Shown here: in pieces, positions 9,036 to 18,446 of the stretch
How the letters are laid out: each line of letters begins with the position of its first letter
How positions within the stretch are numbered: position 1 is the first letter of the stretch
Program-made: the position numbers and the translations under genes
Notes under the pieces: model-generated
Seen by the model: only the letters and a program-made list of their open reading frames with translations
The model's database searches: none
Told to the model about the DNA's origin: nothing
NCBI GenBank assembly: GCA_021287165.1
Contig: JAJTAY010000039.1
Coordinates: 1-64,000, forward strand
Source: Bacteroidia bacterium
Lineage (GTDB): Bacteria > Bacteroidota > Bacteroidia > Bacteroidales > F082
Direction: 5' to 3'
Length of the DNA stretch: 64,000 nt

Positions 9036-9781
9036 AAGCAACATTAGTACACAGGACATTATGGGTTGCGGCTCTGCTGCTAAGCCTCACTTCCTGCCGT
9101 AAGGATAGCGAAAGCGTGGAATCCGGACGCGGCGGCTCGATGGCCCGATTTACCGTTAAGGGTAATTACCTGTACGCGGTTGATATAGAAAAGCTAAGTA
9201 CGTTCAAAATCGATAATCCCCAGGATGTAAACCGCCTCAATGTGCAGTATTTGGGTTTTGGCGTTGAGACCATTTACCCCGAGGGCGACAATCTTTTCAT
9301 CGGCGATCAGAACGGCATGCACATCTACAGCATTGCCAACCCGGAACGGCCCGAGAAAAAGAGCTTCACCCCGCATTTCCGCAGCTACGATCCTGTGGTG
9401 GTTCAGGGCAATTATGCTTATGTAACCCTTCGCACCGGCGAAGGTCTCAGCTCGGGCGTGAATGCACTTTATATCTTCAATATCAGCAATATCTACAATC
9501 CCCAGCGCGTGAAGGAATACGCCATGACCAATCCGCGCGGACTGGGCATCGACGGTAACCTGCTCTTTGTGTGCGATGCCGGCCTCAAGGTATTTCAGGT
9601 GAGCAACGGGGTTGATCTCACCTTGCTGCAAACCTTTAACATCCCCGCCATCGATGTAATCCCCGATAACCCTTACTTGTATGTGGTTACCGAGCAGGGC
9701 CTGGCGCAATATAAATATGAAAACAACAACCTTATCCTGCTCAGCCAGCTGGGAATGGGCACCAATATGATGCGCAAATGA
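9032..9781 (+). CDS. LVIVD-repeat lipoprotein
   Basis: A 249-residue lipoprotein. The start at 9032 gives a signal peptide with lipobox LSLTSC. At least four blade-like repeats are visible, including GNYLYAVDIEKLSTFKI, GDNLFIGDQNGMHIYSI, GNYAYVTLRTGEG and GNLLFVCDAGLKVFQV, as in LVIVD beta-propellers. The protein is probably anchored in the outer membrane. ATGA overlaps at both ends couple it to its neighbours. No enzymatic motif is seen; a binding or scaffold role is an inference. Confidence 0.82.
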   Translation: MKATLVHRTLWVAALLLSLTSCRKDSESVESGRGGSMARFTVKGNYLYAVDIEKLSTFKIDNPQDVNRLNVQYLGFGVETIYPEGDNLFIGDQNGMHIYSIANPERPEKKSFTPHFRSYDPVVVQGNYAYVTLRTGEGLSSGVNALYIFNISNIYNPQRVKEYAMTNPRGLGIDGNLLFVCDAGLKVFQVSNGVDLTLLQTFNIPAIDVIPDNPYLYVVTEQGLAQYKYENNNLILLSQLGMGTNMMRK

Positions 9782-10392
9782 GAAAAGTTGCAGGCTTATT
9801 ACTTATCGTCCTGTTGCCTGTTGTGATGAAGGCTCAGGAAGTGCCGGTGGCCGACAAACCTGTCGTGATGATTTCGCTGGTGCCGCAATATGCTTTTCAG
9901 AGCGGCTTCCGGATGGATTTCGACCTGCCACTCAATGAAAGACACTGGATTCAGCTCGCACCGATATTTTTTGCCGGCAATAATGTGGAGATGAGCATCA
10001 CCACTGCCGACAAGCTGGGCGGGCTTGCCTTGCATGCCTATCACCGCTATTATCCCGATGCTGAGCGCGACCGTTTTCAGCCCTATGTGGCCTGGGGACC
10101 TGGTTTTCAGCACTATGCCATTGATTACAAGGTTTATAATGGAAACGTCCGGGTGAGCAAACACACCAATATCAACCGCATCGGGGCTGACCTTACAATG
10201 GGTTTTGTTTCACAGGGCAGTGCCTTGTTTTTCGATTGCTATGCCGGGGCCGGCATACGGCAGGCTTTCCTGTCGGGCGACAAAGACTCGGGTGAGCAAT
10301 TTAACGACACTTTTCTCGATTTTGGCTATTCGGGGGTGTTGTTTGTGGCCGGTGTAAGGGTAGGGGTGATGATCAAAAAGAATAAACGATGA
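9778..10392 (+). CDS. Envelope protein of unknown function, beta-barrel-like
   Basis: A 204-residue protein with a signal peptide (MRKVAGLLLIVLLPVVMKAQ) followed by alternating hydrophobic and polar strands rich in Tyr, Phe and Trp, as in small outer-membrane barrels. The segment VPQYAFQSGFRMDFDLPLNE aligns with VPQYLFNSGMRFEVDRKLND in the next gene, so the two are paralogues. Overlaps both neighbours by 4 bp. I do not recognise a named family. Confidence 0.72.
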   Translation: MRKVAGLLLIVLLPVVMKAQEVPVADKPVVMISLVPQYAFQSGFRMDFDLPLNERHWIQLAPIFFAGNNVEMSITTADKLGGLALHAYHRYYPDAERDRFQPYVAWGPGFQHYAIDYKVYNGNVRVSKHTNINRIGADLTMGFVSQGSALFFDCYAGAGIRQAFLSGDKDSGEQFNDTFLDFGYSGVLFVAGVRVGVMIKKNKR

Positions 10393-11042
10393 AAACGAAA
10401 ATATCAGCACTTATCCTGATGGCGACCCTGGCTTTTCCGCTGATTTCGCGATCACAAATGCCGGAAGATCAAGGTGCTAAAACCCGACTGATGTGGGTGC
10501 CGCAATACCTCTTCAACAGCGGAATGCGTTTTGAGGTGGACCGAAAGCTGAACGATGAGCTGTGGATTGTGGCTTCGCCTACCATTTACTACAAGGACAA
10601 TCCGGACAACTGGCTTTACGGCAACTCGAATATTTACGGCCGCAAAGGCATTTCGGCCGAGGCATGGCTCAAGTGGTACCCTGAGCAGCAAAGCCGCAAG
10701 CGCAACTACATCATGGCCGGAGGAGGCTACACCCTTTCGCAGCGCAAACGATTTGCCGAGCGCTGGCAGGGCTATCTGGAAGACGGACTGTTGTTCTACC
10801 GCTACGACGAATCGTACTGGAACACCACCACCCACGCCTTTGCCCTCAGGGTGGCCGCAGGGAGACACATATACGAAGACCGCAATTTTCTGATAGATGC
10901 CTACCTTGGGCTGGGCATACGCTTTGCCTCTACAAGCCGTCCGTCGGGCTTCATCTACAACGACCCCCAGCCCTCCACCCTCGACCAGGACTACAGCGGG
11001 GTAATCGGCGTAGCGGGCCTTAGACTGGGATTGCAGTGGTAA
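10389..11042 (+). CDS. Envelope protein of unknown function, paralogue of the preceding gene
   Basis: A 217-residue exported protein with a signal peptide ending near LISRSQ. It is built like the upstream gene, sharing the VPQY-F-SGMRFE-type strand and a final strand (YSGVIGVAGLRLGLQW) that resembles YSGVLFVAGVRVGVMI in the paralogue. A terminal aromatic residue is typical of outer-membrane barrels. Last gene of the four-gene LVIVD operon, which ends at the hairpin 11085-11130. Confidence 0.72.
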   Translation: MKTKISALILMATLAFPLISRSQMPEDQGAKTRLMWVPQYLFNSGMRFEVDRKLNDELWIVASPTIYYKDNPDNWLYGNSNIYGRKGISAEAWLKWYPEQQSRKRNYIMAGGGYTLSQRKRFAERWQGYLEDGLLFYRYDESYWNTTTHAFALRVAAGRHIYEDRNFLIDAYLGLGIRFASTSRPSGFIYNDPQPSTLDQDYSGVIGVAGLRLGLQW

Positions 11043-11084
11043 TGACATCTTGGCCCAATAAGCAACTCACTGATAAATAAACCG

Positions 11085-11130
11085 AAAAACAAATGCCTCA
11101 TACCAGACCGGATATGAGGCATTTGTTTTT
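11085..11130. terminator. Bidirectional intrinsic terminator
   Basis: A perfect 18-bp stem (AAAAACAAATGCCTCATA against its complement) with a 10-nt loop. Its ends give T-runs in both reading directions. It lies between two convergent operons (LVIVD operon on plus, TonB-receptor operon on minus) and can serve both. Confidence 0.88.
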
Positions 11131-11165
11131 TGACAAATACAGACAATGGTCTTCTGCGCGGAGGG

Positions 11166-11729
11166 CTAAAACCTGATGGCCACCCCCAGGCGCCAGTTTT
11201 TAAGGTCCACGCCATCAATATTTCCTTTGAATAGGGGTTGCCAGCCAAACTCGCCATAAGCACCAATATTTTTGGTGAAATAGTAAGCAGCCCCAAGCCC
11301 GCCAAAGAAATCAGCTTTTTTGTCGAAATCGGTGAAGAAATTGGTTACGCCCACCCGTGTAGCCACATACAAATCGAGGCGTTCGGGTTTTTCGTTCAGC
11401 ATAAGTGGCAGAAAGTGGAAGTTGGCAATGGCATCGAAGCGGTGCGAAAAGATGGTATCCGACACATACCAGCCTTGTCCGTCAGGCTTTGGATAGATGA
11501 CGCTGATTGCCGCATAGCCCAGGCCGACTTCCCAGAGGGAGCCCAGGCGACGTGTAATGTCCAGGCCCACAAAACCATTCATGCGATGATGGTTTTTGTT
11601 GGTGTAAGTAGGTTTGCCACCGATTTTCAAAGTCCAGTAGCCGGCTGATGGTTGCTGGGCCAAGGTGCCGGTTGCGGTGGTGAAGAGAAGAATCAACATC
11701 AAAAGAGATGACTTGATGAGGTTTTTCAT
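11166..11729 (-). CDS. Small outer-membrane beta-barrel protein
   Basis: A 187-residue protein with a signal peptide (MKNLIKSSLLMLILLFTTAT, cleavage near TLAQ). The mature part is rich in glycine and aromatic residues in strand-like stretches and ends in a strand with terminal Phe (NWRLGVAIRF), the usual outer-membrane barrel signature. It overlaps the TonB receptor stop by 4 bp and is the last gene of that operon, so it may assist or accompany the receptor. Specific function unknown. Confidence 0.78.
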   Translation of the reverse strand: MKNLIKSSLLMLILLFTTATGTLAQQPSAGYWTLKIGGKPTYTNKNHHRMNGFVGLDITRRLGSLWEVGLGYAAISVIYPKPDGQGWYVSDTIFSHRFDAIANFHFLPLMLNEKPERLDLYVATRVGVTNFFTDFDKKADFFGGLGAAYYFTKNIGAYGEFGWQPLFKGNIDGVDLKNWRLGVAIRF

Positions 11730-14104
11730 GGTTTTGATGTATTTAATTGAGGTTTTGATAGGTTAAAATTGTATTTAAACGAAATAACGGGCATGATCGG
11801 GAAAATGCTCATTTGCCATATGGCTGGTTTTATTGGGCGCTTTCCATTGTAATTTGGATAAACAATTCCGACAGTATTATCATCAAGATAGAAGTAATAG
11901 GATGGATTCCGGCGGTTGTATGCGTTATACAGACCAAATGTCCAGGACGACCTGATTTGACCTGATGCATCAATCTTTTCGCGAACAAATGCGATATCCA
12001 GTCGGTGATGATCTTTCATCCTCGAGCTGTTTTTTGGCCCATAGATTAAAATTTCCGTGAGTATTTCAGGATTTTCGGCTGGACCGAGGTGCCTGCCGAT
12101 GATGGGTGTGAAAGGCAGTCCTGACTGATATAGCCAGTTTGCAGTGAATTTCCAATTGGGGCTCAGGTCGTAAAGCACCCAAATGTTGAGGTCGTGGGGG
12201 CGGTCAAACTCGAAAGGGTAAATTTTGCCTTGGTTGATATCGGAAAATTTCCGGGTAGTTTTGCTGAAAGTGTAGCTGATGTTGGTTTCCCAGCGAACGG
12301 ACTTCTTACTCAACATTATTTCCACTCCTTTTGACCTTCCCTCACCGCCTGTAGCGATTTTGGAGTAATAAAAAGGGCTTCCTTTTAAATGACTTAAACC
12401 GTCTTTGTAGGTAATGAGGTTGGTAGCGTTTTTGCTGTAAACCCCCAGTTCGGAACGAAAGCCCCAATCGGGCCGGTGATAAATCCAGGTTGCAGAGATC
12501 TGGCCGGATTCAGCTGGTTTAACAATTTGATCTGAGGGAATCCAGATTTCGTTTGCAAGGATATTTCCGCTTGCAAAAAGCAGATGTCGGTATTGATGCA
12601 CGCGCATCCAGGCTACACTGATTTGGTTTTGCTTGCCTGGTAAAAATGAGAGTGAAAGTCGGGGTTCTGCATGTAAATCAGTAAAGTTGCCATTGGTAAA
12701 TATGGTTGCACGAGCGCCGACCGAAAGTTTTATTTTGCCGAAGACTTCCTGTTGAGCGTTGGCATAAATGGATGTTTCGTTTGTGAAGATTGTTGGCGAA
12801 CCATACGACTCTCCCTCACTGGTATCAAATTCCCCGGGATTAAACATGTCGTAACTGCCCGACAAACCTGTGGATATTTTCAGGTTATCAAACATTTTCC
12901 ACGACCAATCGGAACCATAAAAGAGTGAAAAAGTTTCGCTTCGATAAAAGCTTTCGAACAACTCAGTGTGCTGATTAAACTTCTGTTTGCTGAAAAGGTT
13001 TTCACGTACGCTGTAATGATTTAGCGATAGTATATTTTCCGTAAAAATTCCTGACTTAAAATGATGTTTCAGGTTAAATGCAGCCATTTTATTACCCCAA
13101 CGGCTTCGATAGCTGTACTTGTTGAAGGGCCTGTATGGGTCGGTTTTTGAGATTGTGGCAAAATAATCATCGCCCAGATAAATGGTGGCATGGAAGCTGG
13201 TGCGTTTTGAAATTGACCGTGAGTATTTTGTGTTGATATCATAAAAGCCAAAGGCACCCTTGGTCTCAGTCAGGTTGCTAACCGAGGTGAAGCCGTACAT
13301 CAATAAATCGTAAAGGCTTTTGCGGCCGGCAACAATCAAAGTGCTTTTTTTCCCCAACGGGCCTTCCAGGCTTACTGAAGCATCAAGCAACCCAATATGA
13401 GCACTGCCCTTCCAATAGCTTTTGTTTCCCTCCCGGTGTGTTACATTAAGTATTGATGACAGCTTACCGCCATATTGTGGAGGGAAATTGCCTTTGTACA
13501 ATTCAAGGTGATTGATGATATCGGGATTAAAAACTGAAACCAGACCACCCACGTGATTTACGTATATCAATGGAGCCTGGTCTATAAGGTAGGCATTTTC
13601 TCCTGCATTGCCACCTCTCACCAGAATAAGGCTCGAGCCTTCACCTGTCGTGCTTATGCCAGGCTGTTGGTGCAAAGTTTTAATAACATCAGGTTTACCG
13701 AAAATGCTCAGTTGATGGTTCAGTTGAACACTTCCGACCATGGCGATGTCAGTTTTGTTGTACTTTTCGGCTTTTACAGTGATTTCATCCAGCAAATAGC
13801 CCGGTTTGAGCATGATGCTGATGGTGGTGTCGCGGTGCCAGGCATTCAGCTTGATATGCTGAGACTCGAATCCGACGAAAGAAATAACGAGCGTGGATAG
13901 AGGTTCGGCAAAAATTGAGAAATAACCATTGGCATCGGTAGTTGTGCCTTTCAGGGTTTTTTCGATATACACGTTGGCCCCAACAAGGCGCTCCCCGTCG
14001 GCTTCATTGCGCACTACACCCGAAACCCTGATGCTTTGGGCATAAGGCTCTAAGCATTGTGTAAGACTCAGAAGCAGGAGCGCCAGAAAACGAATTCTTT
14101 TCAT
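11726..14104 (-). CDS. TonB-dependent receptor with carboxypeptidase-regulatory-like domain
   Basis: A 792-residue outer-membrane transporter. After the signal peptide, residues about 25-110 form a carboxypeptidase-regulatory-like domain (VSGVVRNEADGERLVGANVY, FVGFES). The plug domain is at about 130-235 (PDVIKTLHQQPGISTTGEGS, VRGGNAGENAYLIDQAP). The rest is a 22-strand-type barrel. It imports a bound substrate using TonB-ExbB-ExbD energy. It lies between a DUF4249 lipoprotein and a small barrel, with ATGA overlaps on both sides. The substrate is not evident. No SusD-like gene is nearby. Confidence 0.93.
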   Translation of the reverse strand: MKRIRFLALLLLSLTQCLEPYAQSIRVSGVVRNEADGERLVGANVYIEKTLKGTTTDANGYFSIFAEPLSTLVISFVGFESQHIKLNAWHRDTTISIMLKPGYLLDEITVKAEKYNKTDIAMVGSVQLNHQLSIFGKPDVIKTLHQQPGISTTGEGSSLILVRGGNAGENAYLIDQAPLIYVNHVGGLVSVFNPDIINHLELYKGNFPPQYGGKLSSILNVTHREGNKSYWKGSAHIGLLDASVSLEGPLGKKSTLIVAGRKSLYDLLMYGFTSVSNLTETKGAFGFYDINTKYSRSISKRTSFHATIYLGDDYFATISKTDPYRPFNKYSYRSRWGNKMAAFNLKHHFKSGIFTENILSLNHYSVRENLFSKQKFNQHTELFESFYRSETFSLFYGSDWSWKMFDNLKISTGLSGSYDMFNPGEFDTSEGESYGSPTIFTNETSIYANAQQEVFGKIKLSVGARATIFTNGNFTDLHAEPRLSLSFLPGKQNQISVAWMRVHQYRHLLFASGNILANEIWIPSDQIVKPAESGQISATWIYHRPDWGFRSELGVYSKNATNLITYKDGLSHLKGSPFYYSKIATGGEGRSKGVEIMLSKKSVRWETNISYTFSKTTRKFSDINQGKIYPFEFDRPHDLNIWVLYDLSPNWKFTANWLYQSGLPFTPIIGRHLGPAENPEILTEILIYGPKNSSRMKDHHRLDIAFVREKIDASGQIRSSWTFGLYNAYNRRNPSYYFYLDDNTVGIVYPNYNGKRPIKPAIWQMSIFPIMPVISFKYNFNLSKPQLNTSKP

Positions 14105-14970
14105 GGCAGGTAAATGTTTGAACGCCAGGTAGTATAAGCCCTGAAGATGCCGAGGCCATTGCTCGTATTTGAATAAACCGGGGCCGCATGATATCCTGTT
14201 ATGCCGAAGATTGGATACAGGCCATTGTAGTACATTTCAATACTCTTTGCGTATTTGTAGTACTCCTCAGAAACAGCTTTAATTTCCAGCATCGAAGACC
14301 AGTTGTTTCCTTGAGTCAAGTCTCTGGTGTCGCGGCTGTAGTTGATGGTAAGGGTGTGTTGAGCACCGTTCATCATTACATTACTGAAAAGTGGATAGGG
14401 CATTCCTTCGTAGGCCAGCACCGGATCGTTCATCTCAACGATTCTTGCGGGTTTTTCCGTTGAATCATTTACACGGTAGATGACAGATGCCTGATAGTAG
14501 GCTCTGGATGAAGGATTGTTTTGAAGAGTGAATTTGAATGCGCTGTATATCAGGTTGTCCGAATCCCTGCCGGCCAAAGTTTTGTGCTGAATGCTCGTTA
14601 TTATCGGATTAGCCGGCATTACGGTGCTGGCAACCACTTCATTGTTTACTCCCGGCACTTGAACGCGACAAGTGTAGCGTCGTCCGGGCTTTGGGAGTAT
14701 TTCAGCCACATACCACCCTTTTTCGGCTTCATCAATAAGCATCAGGGGGGTGTTTTCTTCGCTGATGGTCACCACGGCGTTGTTTATTGCCGGAATGGTA
14801 TCCCTGCTCACCGAGGCTGACCATGATACATGAACGGCAACAATGCCTTCGTCGGAAATGAATCCGTTGATTACCGGTTTTTTGGGGTACGCTCCAAAAT
14901 TGTCGGTTACCTTTTCCCTGCAGGAAAATAACAACTGAAGCGCAAGCAGCAATAGTAATGTAAAACGCAT
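14101..14970 (-). CDS. DUF4249 family lipoprotein
   Basis: A 289-residue lipoprotein with lipobox LLFSC directly after a short hydrophobic stretch. The body matches the DUF4249 pattern: an early PVINGFISDEGIVAVHVSWS strand region, a V-T-I-S-E segment, and a late YYKYAKSIEMY helix followed by GLGIF. DUF4249 genes are regularly found directly upstream of TonB receptors of this kind and are thought to be surface partners. The start at 14970 is chosen for the signal peptide over an ATG at 14991. It overlaps the receptor gene by 4 bp. Confidence 0.85.
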   Translation of the reverse strand: MRFTLLLLLALQLLFSCREKVTDNFGAYPKKPVINGFISDEGIVAVHVSWSASVSRDTIPAINNAVVTISEENTPLMLIDEAEKGWYVAEILPKPGRRYTCRVQVPGVNNEVVASTVMPANPIITSIQHKTLAGRDSDNLIYSAFKFTLQNNPSSRAYYQASVIYRVNDSTEKPARIVEMNDPVLAYEGMPYPLFSNVMMNGAQHTLTINYSRDTRDLTQGNNWSSMLEIKAVSEEYYKYAKSIEMYYNGLYPIFGITGYHAAPVYSNTSNGLGIFRAYTTWRSNIYLP

Positions 14971-15029
14971 ATCCTGTTTTATGAAAAACATAGCCCCTGC
15001 GCATGATGCAAGGGCTATGCAATATGTGG

Positions 15030-16055
15030 TCAGGGGACTAAATGACTGTTGCAGCTGATGCTTGCACTACCTGTGTTGGTTTGCTTTGCCCATGCGTTTA
15101 TACCATCCATGTGGGCAATGGGAAGCGCATAATATCCTGTACTAATCCATTCCTGTGTCAGGATTTTGTTTAGGTTATTGGTCAGGGTCCCGTCAGAACT
15201 GAAGCTTCCTGTTCTTCGCAGCCAATTGTTGTAATTGTCATATACATAATAACCTGTTGCAACTTTAACATTGCATTTTATCGTACGTTTTACATTCCAC
15301 CATATGCCTGCCCATTTTTTGTAAGGTTTTGCTGAAAAAAAAGTCCATTGGTTGGTTGCGGGCATAAGTGAGCCACCGCCTACATGAAGATATGCAACCC
15401 AGATCCCAAGTTCAATCTTTTCGTTGTCAACAATATTGTTGGCGCCTGCTGCCACACCGCAGTTGTGAGCGCCATCCTTCATGTTAACTTCTACGTTGTG
15501 GGAATACAACACAAAAACATTTTCATTTTGCAGCAGTGGGTAAATATCGCTCTCGCCGGTGTTCAAAAACAATTCAAAGTTTTTGGATTCAGTGCCAAGC
15601 ACCACATCTTCAAAAACGCGCAAAATGGTATCGCCAAACTGAAACAGACGGTCTTCGTTGATGTAAATGCGCATGGGGTTGTCGGTCAGCAAAGGCTCAA
15701 CGTGCATCACGTTTTCGGTGTCGAGGTACACATGCAGGTATTTACGGTTCTGGTTGATGAATGCCTCGGCTTCTTCCTGATTGCTGAACGACTCAATGCT
15801 TATGTTTTCGTAAAATGCATCAGCCTCTTCGGCAAAGGAGCTAAAGTTGAAATGGCTTTTGAGCCTTGCATTCAATTCGTTGTTTTGCAGATGCCTGTGC
15901 TCCTCGAATGCCGCCCTGAACTCGCTGAAGCTTTTGAACTTCAAAATGGTTTTGTTGTATTTTCCTCCCTCATCCGATGCAACTTCGTGCTTCTGGCAGG
16001 AGGATGCCAGCATGATTAATAAAATAGTGAGAAGTTTGAAAAATGTTGATTTCAT
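15030..16055 (-). CDS. Lipoprotein of unknown function
   Basis: A 341-residue lipoprotein. The start at 16055 gives the signal MKSTFFKLLTILLIMLASSC with the lipobox cysteine. The N-terminal part is helical and charged (LKFKSFSEFRAAFEEHRHLQ), a pattern common in Bacteroidota lipoproteins. The C-terminal half is strand-rich, with several Trp and Asn. It is first in the minus-strand operon, 59 bp before the DUF4249 gene, so it may be an accessory surface protein of the uptake system. I do not recognise a named domain. Confidence 0.75.
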   Translation of the reverse strand: MKSTFFKLLTILLIMLASSCQKHEVASDEGGKYNKTILKFKSFSEFRAAFEEHRHLQNNELNARLKSHFNFSSFAEEADAFYENISIESFSNQEEAEAFINQNRKYLHVYLDTENVMHVEPLLTDNPMRIYINEDRLFQFGDTILRVFEDVVLGTESKNFELFLNTGESDIYPLLQNENVFVLYSHNVEVNMKDGAHNCGVAAGANNIVDNEKIELGIWVAYLHVGGGSLMPATNQWTFFSAKPYKKWAGIWWNVKRTIKCNVKVATGYYVYDNYNNWLRRTGSFSSDGTLTNNLNKILTQEWISTGYYALPIAHMDGINAWAKQTNTGSASISCNSHLVP

Positions 16056-16523
16056 AATTGTGAATTTCTTAAATCGAATTGTTTGTTTGAAAGTGTAGTC
16101 TGAAATCGTCAACATTGTTTTGCTCAGCACCCGGGCCCTGCCCGGTTAGCCATAATCGTACTTACCACAAGGTAAAAAGTTATTTGTCCGAATAGTAACT
16201 ACTACCCCCCCCGCACATCGTATTGAAGGAAATGCCGTGCGGACGTCAGCGATGCAACGGGACATCCCTTCGGGCAACAGGAAAAAAAGTGGCAAGGGGA
16301 GTGTGTTTGTTTGTTTTTCATCGAATTGGTCAAGTTCGCACAGCAAAAAAAGAAAAATTTTCACAACAGAAAAAAGACCGGTTTGATCCCTGCCTTAATT
16401 TAGAAACGATATAAATTAGCGTTTCAGTTTTTCTGAGCCTGCAATTTGATTCCGGCGGGCATAAACCTTCGCGCAGGCGGAAATAATTCCTTTTAAATTC
16501 GCTGCTTCGTAATCTGCTCGTCA
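16056..16523. other. 468-bp intergenic region without a supported gene
   Basis: This divergent intergenic region has a run of eight or nine C near 16206, a GC-rich hairpin CCGGGC-CCT-GCCCGG at 16131-16145 without a T-run, and an A-rich stretch near 16340-16375. Short open frames exist on both strands but have no start context, signal or recognisable sequence. It presumably holds promoters for the lipoprotein operon and the NhaC-like gene, but no clear TAnnTTTG box was found. Confidence 0.5.
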
Positions 16524-18446
16524 TTGAAAAAGAATCTGCTCATTCTGCTTTTCCTTGCCGCGTTTTTTGCTGCGCAGGCGCAGCGCATAGGCAGCCATTG
16601 CGTTGAAGTGGAACTGCCTGCCGTGATCATGCGTCAGCTTGACCAGCCCATCACTCTGCAGTTGGTTTCCGACTCGGCATTTGGCCGGTTCGAGGGAAGG
16701 GAAATCACGGTATGGGTCAACGAAACGCCGAGAAGTGTCGTGTTTGAGCGCAACAAGGCGGTGCTTAGGTACGATTTTCCGCGCAGAGAAACCCTCAGCC
16801 TCAGGGTTGACGATTTTCGATGGCAAAAAGCAGTGAATCCCATACCCTTGTGGATGTCGGTGCTTCCGCCATTGGTGGCCATAGTGCTGGCGTTGTTGCT
16901 GCGCGAGGTGTTTTTTGCCCTGTTTACCGGCATACTCACAGGCACCTTCATTATGGCGCTTTATCAGGGCAATGGCTTTTTTGCGGCCATAGGCAAAGGA
17001 TTCCTTGCGGTGATGGATGTGTATGTGATGGCCTCGCTGCTCGACCGCGGTCATATGTCCATCATCGTTTTTTCGATGGTTATCGGGGGCATGGTGCACC
17101 TCATTTCGAAAAACGGTGGTATGCAGGGGGTAGTCAACCGGCTTTCGGGCCTGGCGCGCAATGCGCGCATGGGTCAGTTTACGGCCTGGCTGCTGGGTGT
17201 GGTGATTTTTTTTGACGATTATGCCAACACTTTGGTGGTGGGCAACACTATGAGGCCTGTGGCCGACCGGCTGGGCATTTCGCGGGCCAAGCTGGCCTAT
17301 CTGGTCGATTCCACGGCTGCACCAGTGGCAGCCATTGCCTTTGTTACCACCTGGATTGGGGCGGAGCTGAGCTACATACAGGCCGGCCTCGATGCCATAG
17401 GCCTGAAAATGTCGGCCTACAGCGTTTTTTTCAACTCGCTGGCATACAGCTTTTATCCTTTTCTTACGCTGGCTTTTCTGCTTATGATTGTATTTTCTGG
17501 CAGGGAATACGGCCCCATGCTGGCTGCTGAAAGGGCTGCCCGACTGAGCCGGCATAAAAACATCGAAACCGCTGCTGAGCAAAAACAATACGAAAAGCCC
17601 AGAGCAATCAATGCCGTGCTTCCGGTGGCGGTAATCATCTTCGGCACCCTGGCTGGGCTGCTCTACACCGGCTGGAGCGCCGAAGAGTGGGCGCGCACCG
17701 ACCTGAACACCATGGAAAAGCTGTCGGACATCATTGGTCGCGGCGATTCGTACACGGCACTCCTCTGGTCGTCCATTTCAGCCCTGTTCACAGCTTTGCT
17801 GCTCACACTGGCACAGCGCATCATGAACCTCAAAACGGCTGTAGAGCATATTGTTGACGGTTTCCGTATCATGCTCACCGCCATCCTCATCCTCACCCTG
17901 GCATGGTCGGTGGCTTTGGTGGCCGAGCACCTGCACACGGCCGACTTCATTGCCCATACCTTGATGCGGGTTTCGTTTTCGCCCTACCTGATACCGGCTT
18001 TCACTTTCGTGATGGCAGCGCTGGTGGCTTTCAGCACAGGTACTTCATGGGGCACTATGGCTATTTTGTATCCGCTCATCCTACCGGCCAGCTGGATGCT
18101 CACCGAAGCCCATCCGGAGATTGATACCGCCCACGGGCTTACCATATTCTATAGCGTAGTGTCGGCCGTGCTGGCCGGTTCGATTCTGGGTGACCATGTT
18201 TCGCCCATATCCGATACCACCATCCTCAGCTCCATCTCAAGCGGTTGCAACCATATCGAGCATGTGCGAACGCAAATGCCCTATGCATTGACAGTGGGCC
18301 TGATATCGCTGCTGGTGGGAACCATTCCTGCAGCCTATGGTTTTGTTTCGCCCTGGTGGCTCATGCTGCTGGCAGGCATAGTGCTTTACCTACTTGTAAT
18401 ATTGTTTGGGAAAAAACTGCCTCAACCCACAAACGAACAATCATGA
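16524..18446 (+). CDS. NhaC-like Na+/H+ antiporter with exported N-terminal domain
   Basis: A 640-residue protein. Residues 1-19 are a signal peptide (MKKNLLILLFLAAFFAAQAQ) starting at TTG, because no ATG occurs before residue 36. About 85 residues of strand-rich exported domain follow. The NhaC antiporter core runs from about 110 onward with multiple membrane helices and the segment VVIFFDDYANTLVVGNTMRP followed by VDSTAAPVA, both typical of the family. It should exchange Na+ (or an amine or organic anion) for H+. The fused N-terminal domain is not part of the classical transporter. The stop overlaps the next start (ATGA). Confidence 0.88.
   Translation: MKKNLLILLFLAAFFAAQAQRIGSHCVEVELPAVIMRQLDQPITLQLVSDSAFGRFEGREITVWVNETPRSVVFERNKAVLRYDFPRRETLSLRVDDFRWQKAVNPIPLWMSVLPPLVAIVLALLLREVFFALFTGILTGTFIMALYQGNGFFAAIGKGFLAVMDVYVMASLLDRGHMSIIVFSMVIGGMVHLISKNGGMQGVVNRLSGLARNARMGQFTAWLLGVVIFFDDYANTLVVGNTMRPVADRLGISRAKLAYLVDSTAAPVAAIAFVTTWIGAELSYIQAGLDAIGLKMSAYSVFFNSLAYSFYPFLTLAFLLMIVFSGREYGPMLAAERAARLSRHKNIETAAEQKQYEKPRAINAVLPVAVIIFGTLAGLLYTGWSAEEWARTDLNTMEKLSDIIGRGDSYTALLWSSISALFTALLLTLAQRIMNLKTAVEHIVDGFRIMLTAILILTLAWSVALVAEHLHTADFIAHTLMRVSFSPYLIPAFTFVMAALVAFSTGTSWGTMAILYPLILPASWMLTEAHPEIDTAHGLTIFYSVVSAVLAGSILGDHVSPISDTTILSSISSGCNHIEHVRTQMPYALTVGLISLLVGTIPAAYGFVSPWWLMLLAGIVLYLLVILFGKKLPQPTNEQS

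Noticed and set aside
16131..16145. GC-rich hairpin as a terminator of an unknown gene
   Set aside because: No T-run follows on either strand and no gene ends nearby.
16521..17588. 355-codon open frame antisense to the NhaC-like gene
   Set aside because: Very His/Gln/Arg-rich translation typical of an antisense shadow; the plus strand encodes a clear transporter.
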